This document shows positions 15,008-22,699 of a DNA stretch of 34,969 nt, one piece after another (positions within the stretch are counted from its first letter, which is position 1; each line of letters starts with the position of its first letter). The position numbers and the translations under genes are program-made. The notes under the pieces were generated by a model that saw only the letters and a list, made by a program, of their open reading frames with translations, was not told the DNA's origin and did no database searches. Source of the DNA: Magnetococcales bacterium DC0425bin3 (lineage in GTDB: Bacteria; Pseudomonadota; Magnetococcia; Magnetococcales; DC0425bin3); assembly GCA_002753665.1 (NCBI GenBank), contig PEAP01000021.1, positions 1 to 34,969 on the forward strand, read 5' to 3'.

Positions 15008-15148
15008 CTGACGAGAAACCGCGCTCTGCGGCTCACGCGCCAGCAGGTGTACAAGTCCTTCCATGCGATTGCCAATCTGGCGGACAGATCGGATGTGGGC
15101 GAGGTCACCATCATGGTCGAGGGATCGTGCCAGGAAACCCAGCCCTAG
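15008..15148 (+). pseudogene. Possible gene remnant (C-terminal fragment)
   Basis: A 46-codon plus-strand stretch without an evident start reads LTRNRALRLTRQQVYKSFHA... and ends EVTIMVEGSCQETQP before TAG. Its composition is protein-like and recalls the C-terminal tail of DUF499-type proteins, but I cannot confirm this. It overlaps the last bases of the NCS2 permease gene on the other strand. It could be the decayed end of a lost gene, or chance. Confidence 0.2.
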
Positions 15149-16443
15149 CCCAGGGTCAATGCCAGCACCGCGAACCCGTCGATCACCAGCAGGGTGGGAG
15201 GAATGTCCTGGTATTGCCGGGTGGCCAGTTTCAGGACCGTCCAGCTCAGCAGGCTCCAGACGATGCCCTCGGTGATGGAGTAGGTGGCGGGGATCAGGAA
15301 CAGGGCCAGGAAGGCGGGCAGGGCGTCGTCGAAGCGGTTCCAGTTGATGGCGGTGACCGGGCAGGCCATGTAGACCCCCACCAGCACCAGGGCCGGGGCG
15401 GTGGCGATGGCCGGCACCGTGGCCAGCAGGGGGGAAAAGAACATGAACGGCAGGAACAACAGCCCCGCCACCACCGCGGTCAGACCGGTGCGGCCGCCCT
15501 CGCGGATGCCGGTGGCCGACTCGATGTAGCTGGTGGCCGAGCTGGTGCCGAACAGCCCCGACAGCATGGTGGCCAGGCTGTCCACGATCAGGGACTGGCG
15601 GATGTTGCGGGGGGTGCCGTCGGGTTCCTTGAGGTTGCCGGCCTCCGCCACTCCCATGAAGGTGGACAGGCTGTCGAACATGTCGGTGAAGAGCAGCGCG
15701 AATACCACCGGCCACAGGGCCAGGGCCAGGGAGCCGGAGAGGTCCATCTGCAGGAAGAGACTGAAGTCGGGAGGGGCCAGCACGCCTTGCCACTGCACCA
15801 CGGGCTTGTCTCCCCACAACCGACCCAGGGGGATGGCGGCCAGGGTGGTCAGGGCGATGCCGATGATCAGGGCGCCCTTCATCCGCCGGGCCACCAGGAT
15901 GGCGGTGACCGCCAGTCCGGCCAGAAAGGTGAGTACGGCCGGGGTCAGGGGTGCCCGATCCAGAATGGTGGCGTTGCCGCTGGTGATGAAACCGGCATTG
16001 GAGAAGCCGATCAGGGTGATGAACAGCCCGATGCCGGCGGCGATGCCGTAGCGCAACTGCACCGGAATGGCCGCCACGATCATGGTGCGAATGTTGAAGG
16101 CCGACAGCAGCAGAAAGATCACCCCGGCCCAGAACACCGCCCCCAGGGCGGTCTGCCATGGCACCTGCAGGCCGATCACCACGGCGAAGGTGAAGAAGGC
16201 GTTGATCCCCATGCCCGGGGCCAGCACAATGGGGTTGCGGGCGTAGAGTCCCATGGCCAGGCTGCTCAGGGCGCTGACCAGCACCGTGGCGGTCAGCACG
16301 CCCCCGAAGGGCAGACCGGCCTGGCTGAGGATGGCCGGGTTGACCACGATGATGTACATGGTGGCCAGGAAGGTCGTGATCCCGGCCAGGATTTCCGTCT
16401 TCGGGTCGGTGTTGTTGATCTTGAACTGAAAGAAGCGTTCCAT
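15145..16443 (-). CDS. NCS2-family purine permease (AzgA-like)
   Basis: A 432-residue membrane protein with 12-14 hydrophobic helices, of the AzgA/GhxP branch of the NCS2 family, which imports adenine, guanine or hypoxanthine with protons. Family signatures are the N-terminal TEILAGITTFLATMYIIVVNP, APGMGINAFF, FTDMFDSLSTFMGVAEAG and GTSSATSYIESATGIREGGR. Length is normal. The gene lies 74 bases after mtnA on the same strand, after repeat D. With apt and mtnP nearby, adenine uptake and salvage is the likely purpose. Confidence 0.92.
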   Translation of the reverse strand: MERFFQFKINNTDPKTEILAGITTFLATMYIIVVNPAILSQAGLPFGGVLTATVLVSALSSLAMGLYARNPIVLAPGMGINAFFTFAVVIGLQVPWQTALGAVFWAGVIFLLLSAFNIRTMIVAAIPVQLRYGIAAGIGLFITLIGFSNAGFITSGNATILDRAPLTPAVLTFLAGLAVTAILVARRMKGALIIGIALTTLAAIPLGRLWGDKPVVQWQGVLAPPDFSLFLQMDLSGSLALALWPVVFALLFTDMFDSLSTFMGVAEAGNLKEPDGTPRNIRQSLIVDSLATMLSGLFGTSSATSYIESATGIREGGRTGLTAVVAGLLFLPFMFFSPLLATVPAIATAPALVLVGVYMACPVTAINWNRFDDALPAFLALFLIPATYSITEGIVWSLLSWTVLKLATRQYQDIPPTLLVIDGFAVLALTLG

Positions 16444-16483
16444 GGTCCCGCCCCCCTTTCCCCGCTCTGGCGTCCGCTCCGCT

Positions 16484-16524
16484 CAACCCTCCACCGATGA
16501 AAGTCGTTCCGCGACTCTCACGGT
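16484..16524 (+). repeat. Dispersed intergenic repeat, copy D (overlaps the mtnA stop)
   Basis: A shortened copy: CAACCCTCCACCGATG followed by the hairpin, AGTCG (16502-16506) and CGACT (16512-16516) around TTCCG, then CTCACGGTAA. The TGA stop and last codon of mtnA (minus strand, 16518-16523) lie inside the right arm, so the repeat supplies the end of the gene. Confidence 0.75.
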
Positions 16525-17567
16525 AACAGCGCCGCGATCTTGTCCCGGTTGGGTTCCCGCACCACCCCCCGTTCGCAGGCGAACCAGGTGATCAGCTCGG
16601 CGGGGGTGACATCGAAGGCCGGATTGAGTACTGCCACCCCGTCGGCGGCCACCCGCTGGCCGCCCAGATGGGTCACCTCCATGGCAGGACGTTCCTCGAT
16701 GGGGATGTGGGAGCCGTCCGGGGCCTGGAGGTCGATGGTGGACAGGGGCGCAGCGACCATGAAGGGGATGTTGTGCCGTCGGGCCAGCACCGCATGGGTG
16801 TAGGTGCCGATCTTGTTGGCGGCATCGCCATTGGCCGCCACCCGGTCCGCACCCACCACCACCACGTCGATGAGGCCCTTGCCCATGAGATGGCCGGCCA
16901 TGTTGTCGGTGATCAGGGTGGTGTCGATGCCGTCCTGGAGCAGCTCCCAGGCGGTGAGGCGCGCGCCCTGGAGAAACGGCCGGGTTTCGCAGGAGATCAC
17001 CCGGATCCGGCGTCCCGCCACCACCGCGCCGCGGATCACGCCCAGGGCGGTGCCGAACACCCCGCCGGTGGCCAGGGCCCCGGCGTTGCAATGGGTCATG
17101 ATGGTCAGGGGGCGGCCGTCGACCTGGGGCAGTACGGCGGCGCCGTGGTGGCCCATGGCCTGGCAGGAGGCATGGTCTTCCCGCAGGATCGCCTGGGCCT
17201 CCTCCAGCAGGCGGTCGGGAACCCGCTCCGGCGCGGTGCTGGTGAGCAGGGGGGTCATGCGTTCCAGGGCCCAGCGCAGGTTGACCGCGGTGGGGCGGCT
17301 GTCGTGCAGGGCCTTCAGACCCGGTGCCATGGCCGCTGGCCAGGAGGCGGGAATGTCCTGGGCCGCGATGCGCCGGGCCTCCACCGCCACACCGAAGGCC
17401 GTGGCGCAGCCGATGGCCGGCGCGCCCCGTACCACCATGTCGCGAATGCCCCGGGCGGTGGCCGCGGCGCTGTCGTATTCCAGATAGACCTCCTCATGGG
17501 GCAGCTTGCGCTGGTCCAGCATGCGGAGTTTGCCATCCCGCCAAACGGCGACATCGAAGCTCTTCAT
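16518..17567 (-). CDS. mtnA: S-methyl-5-thioribose-1-phosphate isomerase
   Basis: A 349-residue protein of the aIF2B/MtnA family that converts 5-methylthioribose-1-phosphate to methylthioribulose-1-phosphate in methionine salvage. The catalytic cysteine (C160 in THCNAGALATGG) and aspartate (D241 in VVGADRVAANGD) are present, as are RGAPAIG and NKIGTY. Start: ATG at 17567 follows a strong GGAGGATCC. The gene lies downstream of apt and mtnP, with the hairpin cluster at 17595-17742 in between. The stop is provided by repeat D. The later enzymes of the universal pathway (mtnB, mtnC, mtnD) are not in the window. Confidence 0.96.
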   Translation of the reverse strand: MKSFDVAVWRDGKLRMLDQRKLPHEEVYLEYDSAAATARGIRDMVVRGAPAIGCATAFGVAVEARRIAAQDIPASWPAAMAPGLKALHDSRPTAVNLRWALERMTPLLTSTAPERVPDRLLEEAQAILREDHASCQAMGHHGAAVLPQVDGRPLTIMTHCNAGALATGGVFGTALGVIRGAVVAGRRIRVISCETRPFLQGARLTAWELLQDGIDTTLITDNMAGHLMGKGLIDVVVVGADRVAANGDAANKIGTYTHAVLARRHNIPFMVAAPLSTIDLQAPDGSHIPIEERPAMEVTHLGGQRVAADGVAVLNPAFDVTPAELITWFACERGVVREPNRDKIAALLP

Positions 17568-17594
17568 GGATCCTCCTGACCGCTCTTTCGGAGC

Positions 17595-17742
17595 CTATCA
17601 GCCCGTTGATAAATGGGTTGATAGCGGGGCAGGGATGCCCCGCCGGAATCAACGGATTGGAAATCCGTTGATTCCGTGAGGGAACCGCAAGCTCTGCTTG
17701 CGGTTCCCGACGTTGAAAAAGCCATGGATGGCTTTTTCAACG
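17595..17742. repeat. Cluster of five consecutive stem-loops between apt and mtnA
   Basis: Five hairpins follow one another almost without gaps. (1) 17595-17624, ten pairs with one wobble, ten-base loop. (2) 17625-17642, CGGGGCA with TGCCCCG, loop GGGA. (3) 17644-17676, a perfect 15-pair stem from CGGAATCAACGGATT, loop GGA. (4) 17680-17708, a perfect 13-pair stem from GGGAACCGCAAGC, loop TCT. (5) 17711-17742, a perfect 15-pair stem from CGTTGAAAAAGCCAT, loop GG. None ends in a T-run of terminator type. The tips CAGGGATG and CATGGATG recur in the elements at 27442 and 33954. Confidence 0.9.
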
Positions 17743-17756
17743 CTCTGCTATGCGAA

Positions 17757-18290
17757 TCACTCGCCCTCGAACTCCACCAGGGTGACGAAGGAATAGCCCT
17801 TGGCCTTGAGCCTGGCGCCGCCCTTCAGGTCCGGCAGATCGACGATGAAGGCGATTTCCGCCACCCGGCCGCCGACTTTTTCCACCAGGGTCGCGGCGGC
17901 CAGGGCGGTGCCGCCGGTGGCCAGCAGGTCATCGATCAGCAACACCCGCATGCCCGGGGCGATGGCGCCCTTGTGGACCTCGATGCGGTCGGTGCCATAC
18001 TCCAGGGCGTATTCTTGCCGCTCCACCGCACCGGGCAGCTTGCCGGCCTTGCGGATGGGGATGAAGCCCTTGCCCAGGGTGTAAGCCAGCGGTCCGCCCA
18101 GAATGAACCCCCGGGCCTCGATACCCGCCACCACGTCGAAGGCGATCTCGCCGGACAGATAGCGCTGGGTGAGCTGGTCGATCACCATGCGGAACCCCAC
18201 CGGATTCTTGATCAGGGTGGTGATGTCCCGGAACAGGATGCCGGGCTTGGGGTAGTCGGGGATGGTCCGGATCAGGTCCTTGATATTCAT
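17757..18290 (-). CDS. apt: Adenine phosphoribosyltransferase
   Basis: A 177-residue protein that joins adenine and PRPP to give AMP. It begins MNIKDLIRTIPDYPKPGILFRDITTL, the standard Apt N-terminus, with the adenine-side motif GIEARGFILGGPLA and the PRPP-binding motif VLLIDDLLATGGTALAA. Length and start are typical; the ribosome site is weak. It lies 84 bases after mtnP. MtnP releases adenine from methylthioadenosine and Apt recovers it, so their pairing makes metabolic sense. Confidence 0.96.
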   Translation of the reverse strand: MNIKDLIRTIPDYPKPGILFRDITTLIKNPVGFRMVIDQLTQRYLSGEIAFDVVAGIEARGFILGGPLAYTLGKGFIPIRKAGKLPGAVERQEYALEYGTDRIEVHKGAIAPGMRVLLIDDLLATGGTALAAATLVEKVGGRVAEIAFIVDLPDLKGGARLKAKGYSFVTLVEFEGE

Positions 18291-18374
18291 GGCAGAGTCA
18301 TGCCTCCAACGTCAACCTTTGGATGGATACAGGGAAGCCACCCGTCACCGTGGCCATCGCTGGGGCCGGCCGGG

Positions 18375-19139
18375 TCAGCCGTTGCAGATGTCCTGGTCGG
18401 CACCGATGCGGGGGATGACCGCCAGGAACAGCTGGATGACATGCTGGGCGTTGTCCCTCATGATCCGGGAGATCATCTCCCAGGTGACGGGTTCTTCGTC
18501 GTCGTGCCAGCAGTCGTAGTCGGTGGACATGGCCGCGGTGGCGTAGTGGATTTTCCGTTCCCGGGCCAGGTTGACCTCGGGCACGGTGGACATGTTGATG
18601 ATGTCGGCGTTCCAGCTGCGGAACATGTGGCTTTCGGCCTTGGTGGAAAAGCGCGGTCCCTCGATGGTGATCACCGTCTTGCCGGTGTGATGGGTCAGGC
18701 CCAGCTCCTTGGCGGACTCGGCCAGCAGCCGACGCAAATTGGGGCAGAACGGTTCGCCCATGGGGGTGTGGACCACCGGCCCCTCGTCGAAGAAGGTGGT
18801 TTTGCGCTGGCGGGTGAAATCGATGAACTGGTCGGGAAAGACCAGGTGCCCCGGGGCGATCTTCTTGCGCAGGCTGCCCACGGCGGTGGCGGCCAGGATG
18901 TGGGTGCAGCCATGCTGGGCCAGGGCGTCGATGTTGGCCCGGAAGTTGACGCCGCCGGGGTGGATGGAATGGTCGCGGCCGTGTCGGGCCAGGATGGCCA
19001 CCTCCACGCCTTCGATGACCCCGCAGGTCAGCGCGGAACTGGGTTTGCCGTAACGGGTGTCCACGGCCAGTTCCTGGGGGTTGCGCAGGATGTCCGGATT
19101 GTTGAGACCGGAACCGCCGATGATGCCCACCTTGATCAT
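18375..19139 (-). CDS. mtnP: 5'-methylthioadenosine phosphorylase
   Basis: A 254-residue purine nucleoside phosphorylase-family enzyme that cleaves methylthioadenosine with phosphate to adenine and methylthioribose-1-phosphate. Signatures are IGGSGL at the N-terminus, RHGRDHSIHPGGVNFRANI, TAVGSLR, TIEGPRFSTKAES, INMSTVPE and STDYDCW. ATG at 19139 gives the canonical MIKVGIIGGSGL; the frame is open to 19184, but the extra residues are not family-like. It is first in the mtnP-apt-mtnA-permease series. The MTAP branch is preferred to S-methyl-5'-thioinosine phosphorylase because apt and mtnA are neighbours, though substrate is not proven. Confidence 0.95.
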   Translation of the reverse strand: MIKVGIIGGSGLNNPDILRNPQELAVDTRYGKPSSALTCGVIEGVEVAILARHGRDHSIHPGGVNFRANIDALAQHGCTHILAATAVGSLRKKIAPGHLVFPDQFIDFTRQRKTTFFDEGPVVHTPMGEPFCPNLRRLLAESAKELGLTHHTGKTVITIEGPRFSTKAESHMFRSWNADIINMSTVPEVNLARERKIHYATAAMSTDYDCWHDDEEPVTWEMISRIMRDNAQHVIQLFLAVIPRIGADQDICNG

Positions 19140-19363
19140 GGGGATGCCTCTTGCCGAATGGTGTTCGAGGGGGACAGGCCGCACCGGGGTCCGGAAAGTC
19201 CCTTCCGCCGCTGCACCTTACCTGTCGGGATGGCCGGAAATCCAGCCTAAAAAGTGGTTTTGCCCCTCCCGGACCGGGGCTGGCCCCGGGGCAGGGGCGG
19301 GGATTATCATGCGTCCGGGACCGGGCCGTGGGGCCTGGGCATCGTTCCAGTCGGGAGATCATC

Positions 19364-19723
19364 ATGAAAACCGCCATCACCAGCGTCGCCGTCTTTGCCG
19401 TTCTGGCCCTGGCCCTGCCGGCCCTGGCCGAGGAGGTGGACGCGCGTCAGGACCGTCAGCAACAGCGCATCCAGCAGGGGCTGGATTCCGGCGCCTTGAC
19501 CGAGAAGGAGGCCGCCCGCTTGCAGAGGGGCCAGGAGCGCATCGAGCGCATCCAGAAGCGGGTCGCTGCCGACGGCGAGGTGACCGGCAAGGAAGTTGAA
19601 CGTCTCAAACACGCCCAGGACGTGCAGAGCCGCAAGATTGCCCGCGAGAAGCATGATCGCCAGAAGGATGTCGATCACGACGGCCAGAAGGACCGCCCCG
19701 CCCAGCGGCGCAACAACAGGTAG
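19364..19723 (+). CDS. Small exported helical protein of unknown function
   Basis: A 119-residue protein with a clear signal peptide (MKTAITSVAVFAVLALALPALA, cleavage after residue 22). A charged, helical mature part has two similar segments, GALTEKEAARLQ and GEVTGKEVERLK, that look like relaxed EF-hand halves. The C-terminus is very rich in K, D, R and H. It probably sits in the periplasm. ATG at 19364 follows GGGAG; the longer frame from 19151 is not needed. It is divergent from mtnP and ends in a strong hairpin. Function unknown; metal binding is possible. Confidence 0.85.
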   Translation: MKTAITSVAVFAVLALALPALAEEVDARQDRQQQRIQQGLDSGALTEKEAARLQRGQERIERIQKRVAADGEVTGKEVERLKHAQDVQSRKIAREKHDRQKDVDHDGQKDRPAQRRNNR

Positions 19724-19732
19724 CGCCATGCG

Positions 19733-19788
19733 TCGGCGCTGCCGGGGACCGTCGCGGATCGCTGACCATCCCCGTCAGCGCCGATTTT
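19733..19788 (+). terminator. Rho-independent terminator before the tmRNA gene
   Basis: TCGGCGCTG (19733-19741) pairs with CAGCGCCGA (19776-19784), and CGGGGA (19743-19748) pairs with TCCCCG (19769-19774), separated by one C/T mismatch. The stem is followed by TTTT at 19785-19788. It ends the transcript of the small exported protein. Confidence 0.75.
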
Positions 19789-19790
19789 GA

Positions 19791-19819
19791 TTGCAAAGGG
19801 GTCGGTTCGGTGCCAGGAT
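19791..19819 (+). promoter_or_regulatory. Candidate sigma-70 promoter for ssrA
   Basis: TTGCAA (19791-19796) and CAGGAT (19814-19819) are separated by 17 bases. Both are imperfect, but the position, about 20 bases before the mature tmRNA end and right after a terminator, suits a precursor that is trimmed by RNase P. Confidence 0.45.
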
Positions 19820-19840
19820 GACAGTCACGTTCTTCCCAGT

Positions 19841-20208
19841 GGGGGTGAAACGGCTTCGACGGGGTATGGAAAGGCACACAAGGCGACCCGGTATCAGAAC
19901 CACCGTAACGGACTGAATTCACAATTGCCAACGACGAGTTCTACGGCGAAGCTCTCGCTGCGGCCTGAAACCGCAGTTTGAGCGGGGCCTGGACCCGGGC
20001 CCGGCAACAGAGGTCTCCGGACAGGGTCAAGCCGGAATACGCGCACGCCGGTTGAAATCCAGAGGCGCCCAGTGCTCCGAGGCAACGGAGGTCCCTTGAT
20101 CCGCGCCGGTTGCAAAGGCTGAGGGTCACCAAACCGGCAAAATGGTCGTAATTCCTTTGGGTTGAATACATATTTCGGACCCGGGTTCGACTCCCGGCAC
20201 CTCCACCA
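19841..20208 (+). ncRNA. ssrA: Transfer-messenger RNA (one-piece)
   Basis: The 5' end GGGGGTG (19841-19847) pairs with CACCTCC (20198-20204), followed by the discriminator A and CCA (20206-20208). The tRNA-like half is clear: GAAACGGCTTCGACGG at the 5' side, and GGGTTCGACTCCC as the T-arm. The tag reading frame runs from GCC at 19927 to TGA at 19966-19968 and encodes ANDEFYGEALAAA, a typical proteolysis tag ending in AAA. tmRNA frees stalled ribosomes and marks the product for ClpXP-type degradation with SmpB. Its 3' end is a common integration site, and phage-like genes begin immediately after it. Confidence 0.97.
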
Positions 20209-20550
20209 TTTTGATTTTGCTAGGTTTTCTCCACGTCGCGGCCACCTTCCAGGGTGGCCGTGGTCGTTTGGAAAACCCCAATGTTTCCAATGGTTACCAC
20301 GGACGGTTCGAGAAAGAACTTGGTCCCCCGCCGGACCCGCCGGAGTCGGAACTTGCCTTTCTCTTCTCTCTCGGCCAGTATTCTCCAAAACCTGTTGACC
20401 CGCCCCCTGCGGGTCCAGTAGCTGTTGACCCGCTCTTTTCGTTGTATTATCAAAGAATATCATGGGTCGCTAATACTTGACCCGTTCGATAAACAACTTG
20501 GTGGCCTGTTCTCCGAAAAATCGTGCAAAAGCGGGTCTCTTTGCACAGTG
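20209..20550. other. Gene-free junction between ssrA and the recombinase operon
   Basis: A stem of CGGCCACC (20239-20246) and GGTGGCCG (20253-20260) lies just past the tmRNA. Further on, CTGTTGACCCGC occurs twice exactly (20392-20403 and 20422-20433), with TTGACCCG again at 20477-20484. GACCCGC at 20397-20403 also pairs with GCGGGTC at 20409-20415. These sit downstream of the recombinase operon and near the presumed attachment site, so they could be recombinase or accessory-protein binding sites. Confidence 0.45.
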
Positions 20551-20952
20551 TCATGCCTGCCTGGGGGGGATTCCCCACCGCTCCCGCTGTTTTTCCCACT
20601 CCATGGGAAACGGCTTCCTCAGTTCACGCCACGTCATGACATCAGGCTGGCGGTCGTCCAAAATGGCCTCAACGATGTCAGGCGCAAGCAGAGTCAGGTT
20701 CAAGACCCTGGACGCATAGGAGAGATCAAGCTTCTCCTGTTCCGCCAACGCACTGATGGAGGCCACTTTGCCGCTTTCCAGCAGGCGCAACCACTTGTGC
20801 GCCTTGGCCACCAGCCTGGCCAGGGTGTCGTCCCTGGGCGGCAGCTCGGTTCCCTCCGGGGCGATGATCAGCTTGCGCCCGCCGCGCCGCTTCAGGCAGA
20901 CGGGGATGGTAACGATGATCTCCTTGCCGTCCTTGCTCAATTCCGCCTTCAT
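20551..20952 (-). CDS. Small helix-turn-helix protein of the recombinase operon
   Basis: A 133-residue protein: a short N-terminal beta region (KEIIVTIPVCLKRRGGRKLII), then a helical part with a likely helix-turn-helix (SISALAEQEKLDLSYASRVLNLTLLAPDIVEAIL) that resembles the KorB/ParB-type DNA-binding core. Proteins of this kind commonly follow serine recombinases in prophages; their function is not established, and DNA binding is my inference. A strong GGAGGA site lies within the recombinase 3' end, and the ATG overlaps the recombinase stop by four bases (ATGA). Confidence 0.75.
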   Translation of the reverse strand: MKAELSKDGKEIIVTIPVCLKRRGGRKLIIAPEGTELPPRDDTLARLVAKAHKWLRLLESGKVASISALAEQEKLDLSYASRVLNLTLLAPDIVEAILDDRQPDVMTWRELRKPFPMEWEKQRERWGIPPRQA

Positions 20953-22262
20953 GCCGCTTCCTCCTTCGCGTTCCAGAGATCATCCAGTTCACGGGCCAGG
21001 GTGTCGAGGCCCTCGGCGCGCAGATGGACCTTCACCCCGCCCTTCTCGACTTCAACCCGGGCGATGAGCAGTTGCACCAGCCGTTGCTGCTCCACCGGGA
21101 AAAGTTCCTCCCACACCGGGTCGAGCCGCCGCAGGGCCTCGGCCACGTCCCGTTCGGAGACGTCTTCGTTGGCCTGCCAAGTCTTGACCACCATTTCCGG
21201 CGACCGCAGCATGGTGCGAACCTGTTGGGTCACCACCGCCTCGATCTCCCCGGCGGCCACGGTGCGCATGGGGCAGGCGTCGTGACCGTTCTTGCAGGCG
21301 TTCTGGCAGGTGTAGTAGCGGTACATCCGACCCGCCTTGCGGGTGAAGGTGGGGCTCATGGCCCGGTCGCAGTGGCGGCAGCGGACGATCCCCTTGAGCA
21401 GGGCGGGACTTTGCACCCGGTTGTTGTTCCGGCGCGGGGTGTTGGATTCCAGAACCGTGCGCACCCCCTCCCAGGTCGTTCGGTCGATGATCGCCGCGTG
21501 CTCACCGGGAAAGACCTCCTCCCCCATGACGATCTCCCCCAGGTAGAGCCGGTTGGCCAGGATGCGGTAGAGGTAGCCCTTGTCCATGGGTTTGCCGTTC
21601 TTGCCCACTGCCCCGGCTTCGGCCAACTCCTTGACCAGCAGGGTGGCGGAACCGCCCTCCAGGAAGCGCCGGAAGATGAAGCGCACCGTTTCCGCTTCGC
21701 CGGGGAGGATCACCAGCTTGCGTTCCCGCACCTCGTAGCCCAGGGGGACGTGCCCGCCCATCCACATCCCTTTGCGTTTCGACGCCGCGAATTTGTCCCG
21801 GATCCGCTCTGCCGAAATTTCTCTTTCAAACTGCGCGAAGCTCAATAGCACATTCAGGGTCAGCCGCCCCATGGAGGTGGTGGTGTTGAAGGACTGGGTG
21901 ACGCTGGCAAAAGTCACCTGCCGCCGATCGAAGGCCTCCACCAGTTTGGCGAAGTCCAGCAGGGAGCGGGTCAGGCGGTCGATCTTGTAGACCACCACCA
22001 CGTTGACCCGCCCGGCGTCGATGTCCGCCAGCAGGCGCTTGAGGGCGGGCCGCTCCAGGTTGCCTCCGGAGAAGCCGCCATCATCGTAGCGGTCGGGCAC
22101 CAGGAACCACCCCTCGGCCTTCTGGCTGGCGATGTAGGCTTCGCAAGCCTCCCGTTGGGCGTCAAGGGTGTTGAACTCCATGTCCAACCCTTCGTCGGTG
22201 GATTTCCGGGTGTATACCGCGCAGCGCACCTTGGGCGTCACGGATTGCTTGGTCCTGGTCAT
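20949..22262 (-). CDS. Serine recombinase (resolvase/invertase family, zinc-ribbon type)
   Basis: A 437-residue site-specific recombinase. The N-terminal catalytic domain (about 12-160) has the nucleophile S21 in YTRKSTDEG, DDGGFSGGNLERPAL and DRLTRSLLDF. The middle 'recombinase' domain (about 175-280) is followed by a zinc ribbon (CRHC ... CQNACKNGHDACP, about 293-330). It is shorter than many large serine integrases but of the usual size for this prophage/island group. It probably integrates and excises the element. It overlaps both neighbours by four bases and is transcribed toward ssrA. Confidence 0.93.
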   Translation of the reverse strand: MTRTKQSVTPKVRCAVYTRKSTDEGLDMEFNTLDAQREACEAYIASQKAEGWFLVPDRYDDGGFSGGNLERPALKRLLADIDAGRVNVVVVYKIDRLTRSLLDFAKLVEAFDRRQVTFASVTQSFNTTTSMGRLTLNVLLSFAQFEREISAERIRDKFAASKRKGMWMGGHVPLGYEVRERKLVILPGEAETVRFIFRRFLEGGSATLLVKELAEAGAVGKNGKPMDKGYLYRILANRLYLGEIVMGEEVFPGEHAAIIDRTTWEGVRTVLESNTPRRNNNRVQSPALLKGIVRCRHCDRAMSPTFTRKAGRMYRYYTCQNACKNGHDACPMRTVAAGEIEAVVTQQVRTMLRSPEMVVKTWQANEDVSERDVAEALRRLDPVWEELFPVEQQRLVQLLIARVEVEKGGVKVHLRAEGLDTLARELDDLWNAKEEAA

Positions 22263-22699
22263 TGTTCATCTCCTTGTTTCTTCAAGCCAAAAAATACCAG
22301 CCCGTTCCACCGGGTACCGGTGATGAAGTTGGCCACCGCTGACAGGCTCCCGAACCGCCGCCCCTGGTATTCAAAGCCGTTGTCCAACACCGTGCAGCAG
22401 TGCTCCACCCCCTTCCAGTCCCGCACCAGCCGGGTGCCGGGCAGCAGCCGTTCGCCGGGCGGGCGTTTCCGCTCCGGCGGGGCCTCCTCACCGGCGGCCA
22501 GCCGTTCCAGTCGTTTTTCGGTCTTCTCCGTCAGGCCGCCAAGGGCCAGTTCCTGGATGCGGTAGGCCAGTCGCTTCACCAGGAACGCCCGGTTGTAGGG
22601 TGGCGGCTCTGAGTGACACAGTTCCTGCCACATTCCCTTCAATTCAGCGGTGGACATACCCGGCAGGGCTGCCACTCGTTTCAACACCTCGATGCTCAT
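22259..22699 (-). CDS. DUF2924 family protein
   Basis: A 146-residue protein with the family pattern: SIEVLKRVAALPGMSTAELKGMWQEL, PPPYNRAFLVKRLAYRIQELALGGL, then LLPGTRLVRDWKG and the C-terminal YQGRRFGSLSAVANFITGTRWNG. DUF2924 proteins are regularly encoded directly before serine recombinases in prophages and islands, which fits the four-base overlaps on both sides here. The molecular role is unknown; an accessory DNA-binding role in recombination is a guess. Confidence 0.88.
   Translation of the reverse strand: MSIEVLKRVAALPGMSTAELKGMWQELCHSEPPPYNRAFLVKRLAYRIQELALGGLTEKTEKRLERLAAGEEAPPERKRPPGERLLPGTRLVRDWKGVEHCCTVLDNGFEYQGRRFGSLSAVANFITGTRWNGLVFFGLKKQGDEQ

Noticed and set aside
14815-15114. 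99-codon minus-strand frame after the LysR gene
   Set aside because: No start context, no similarity pattern; it overlaps the LysR 3' end.
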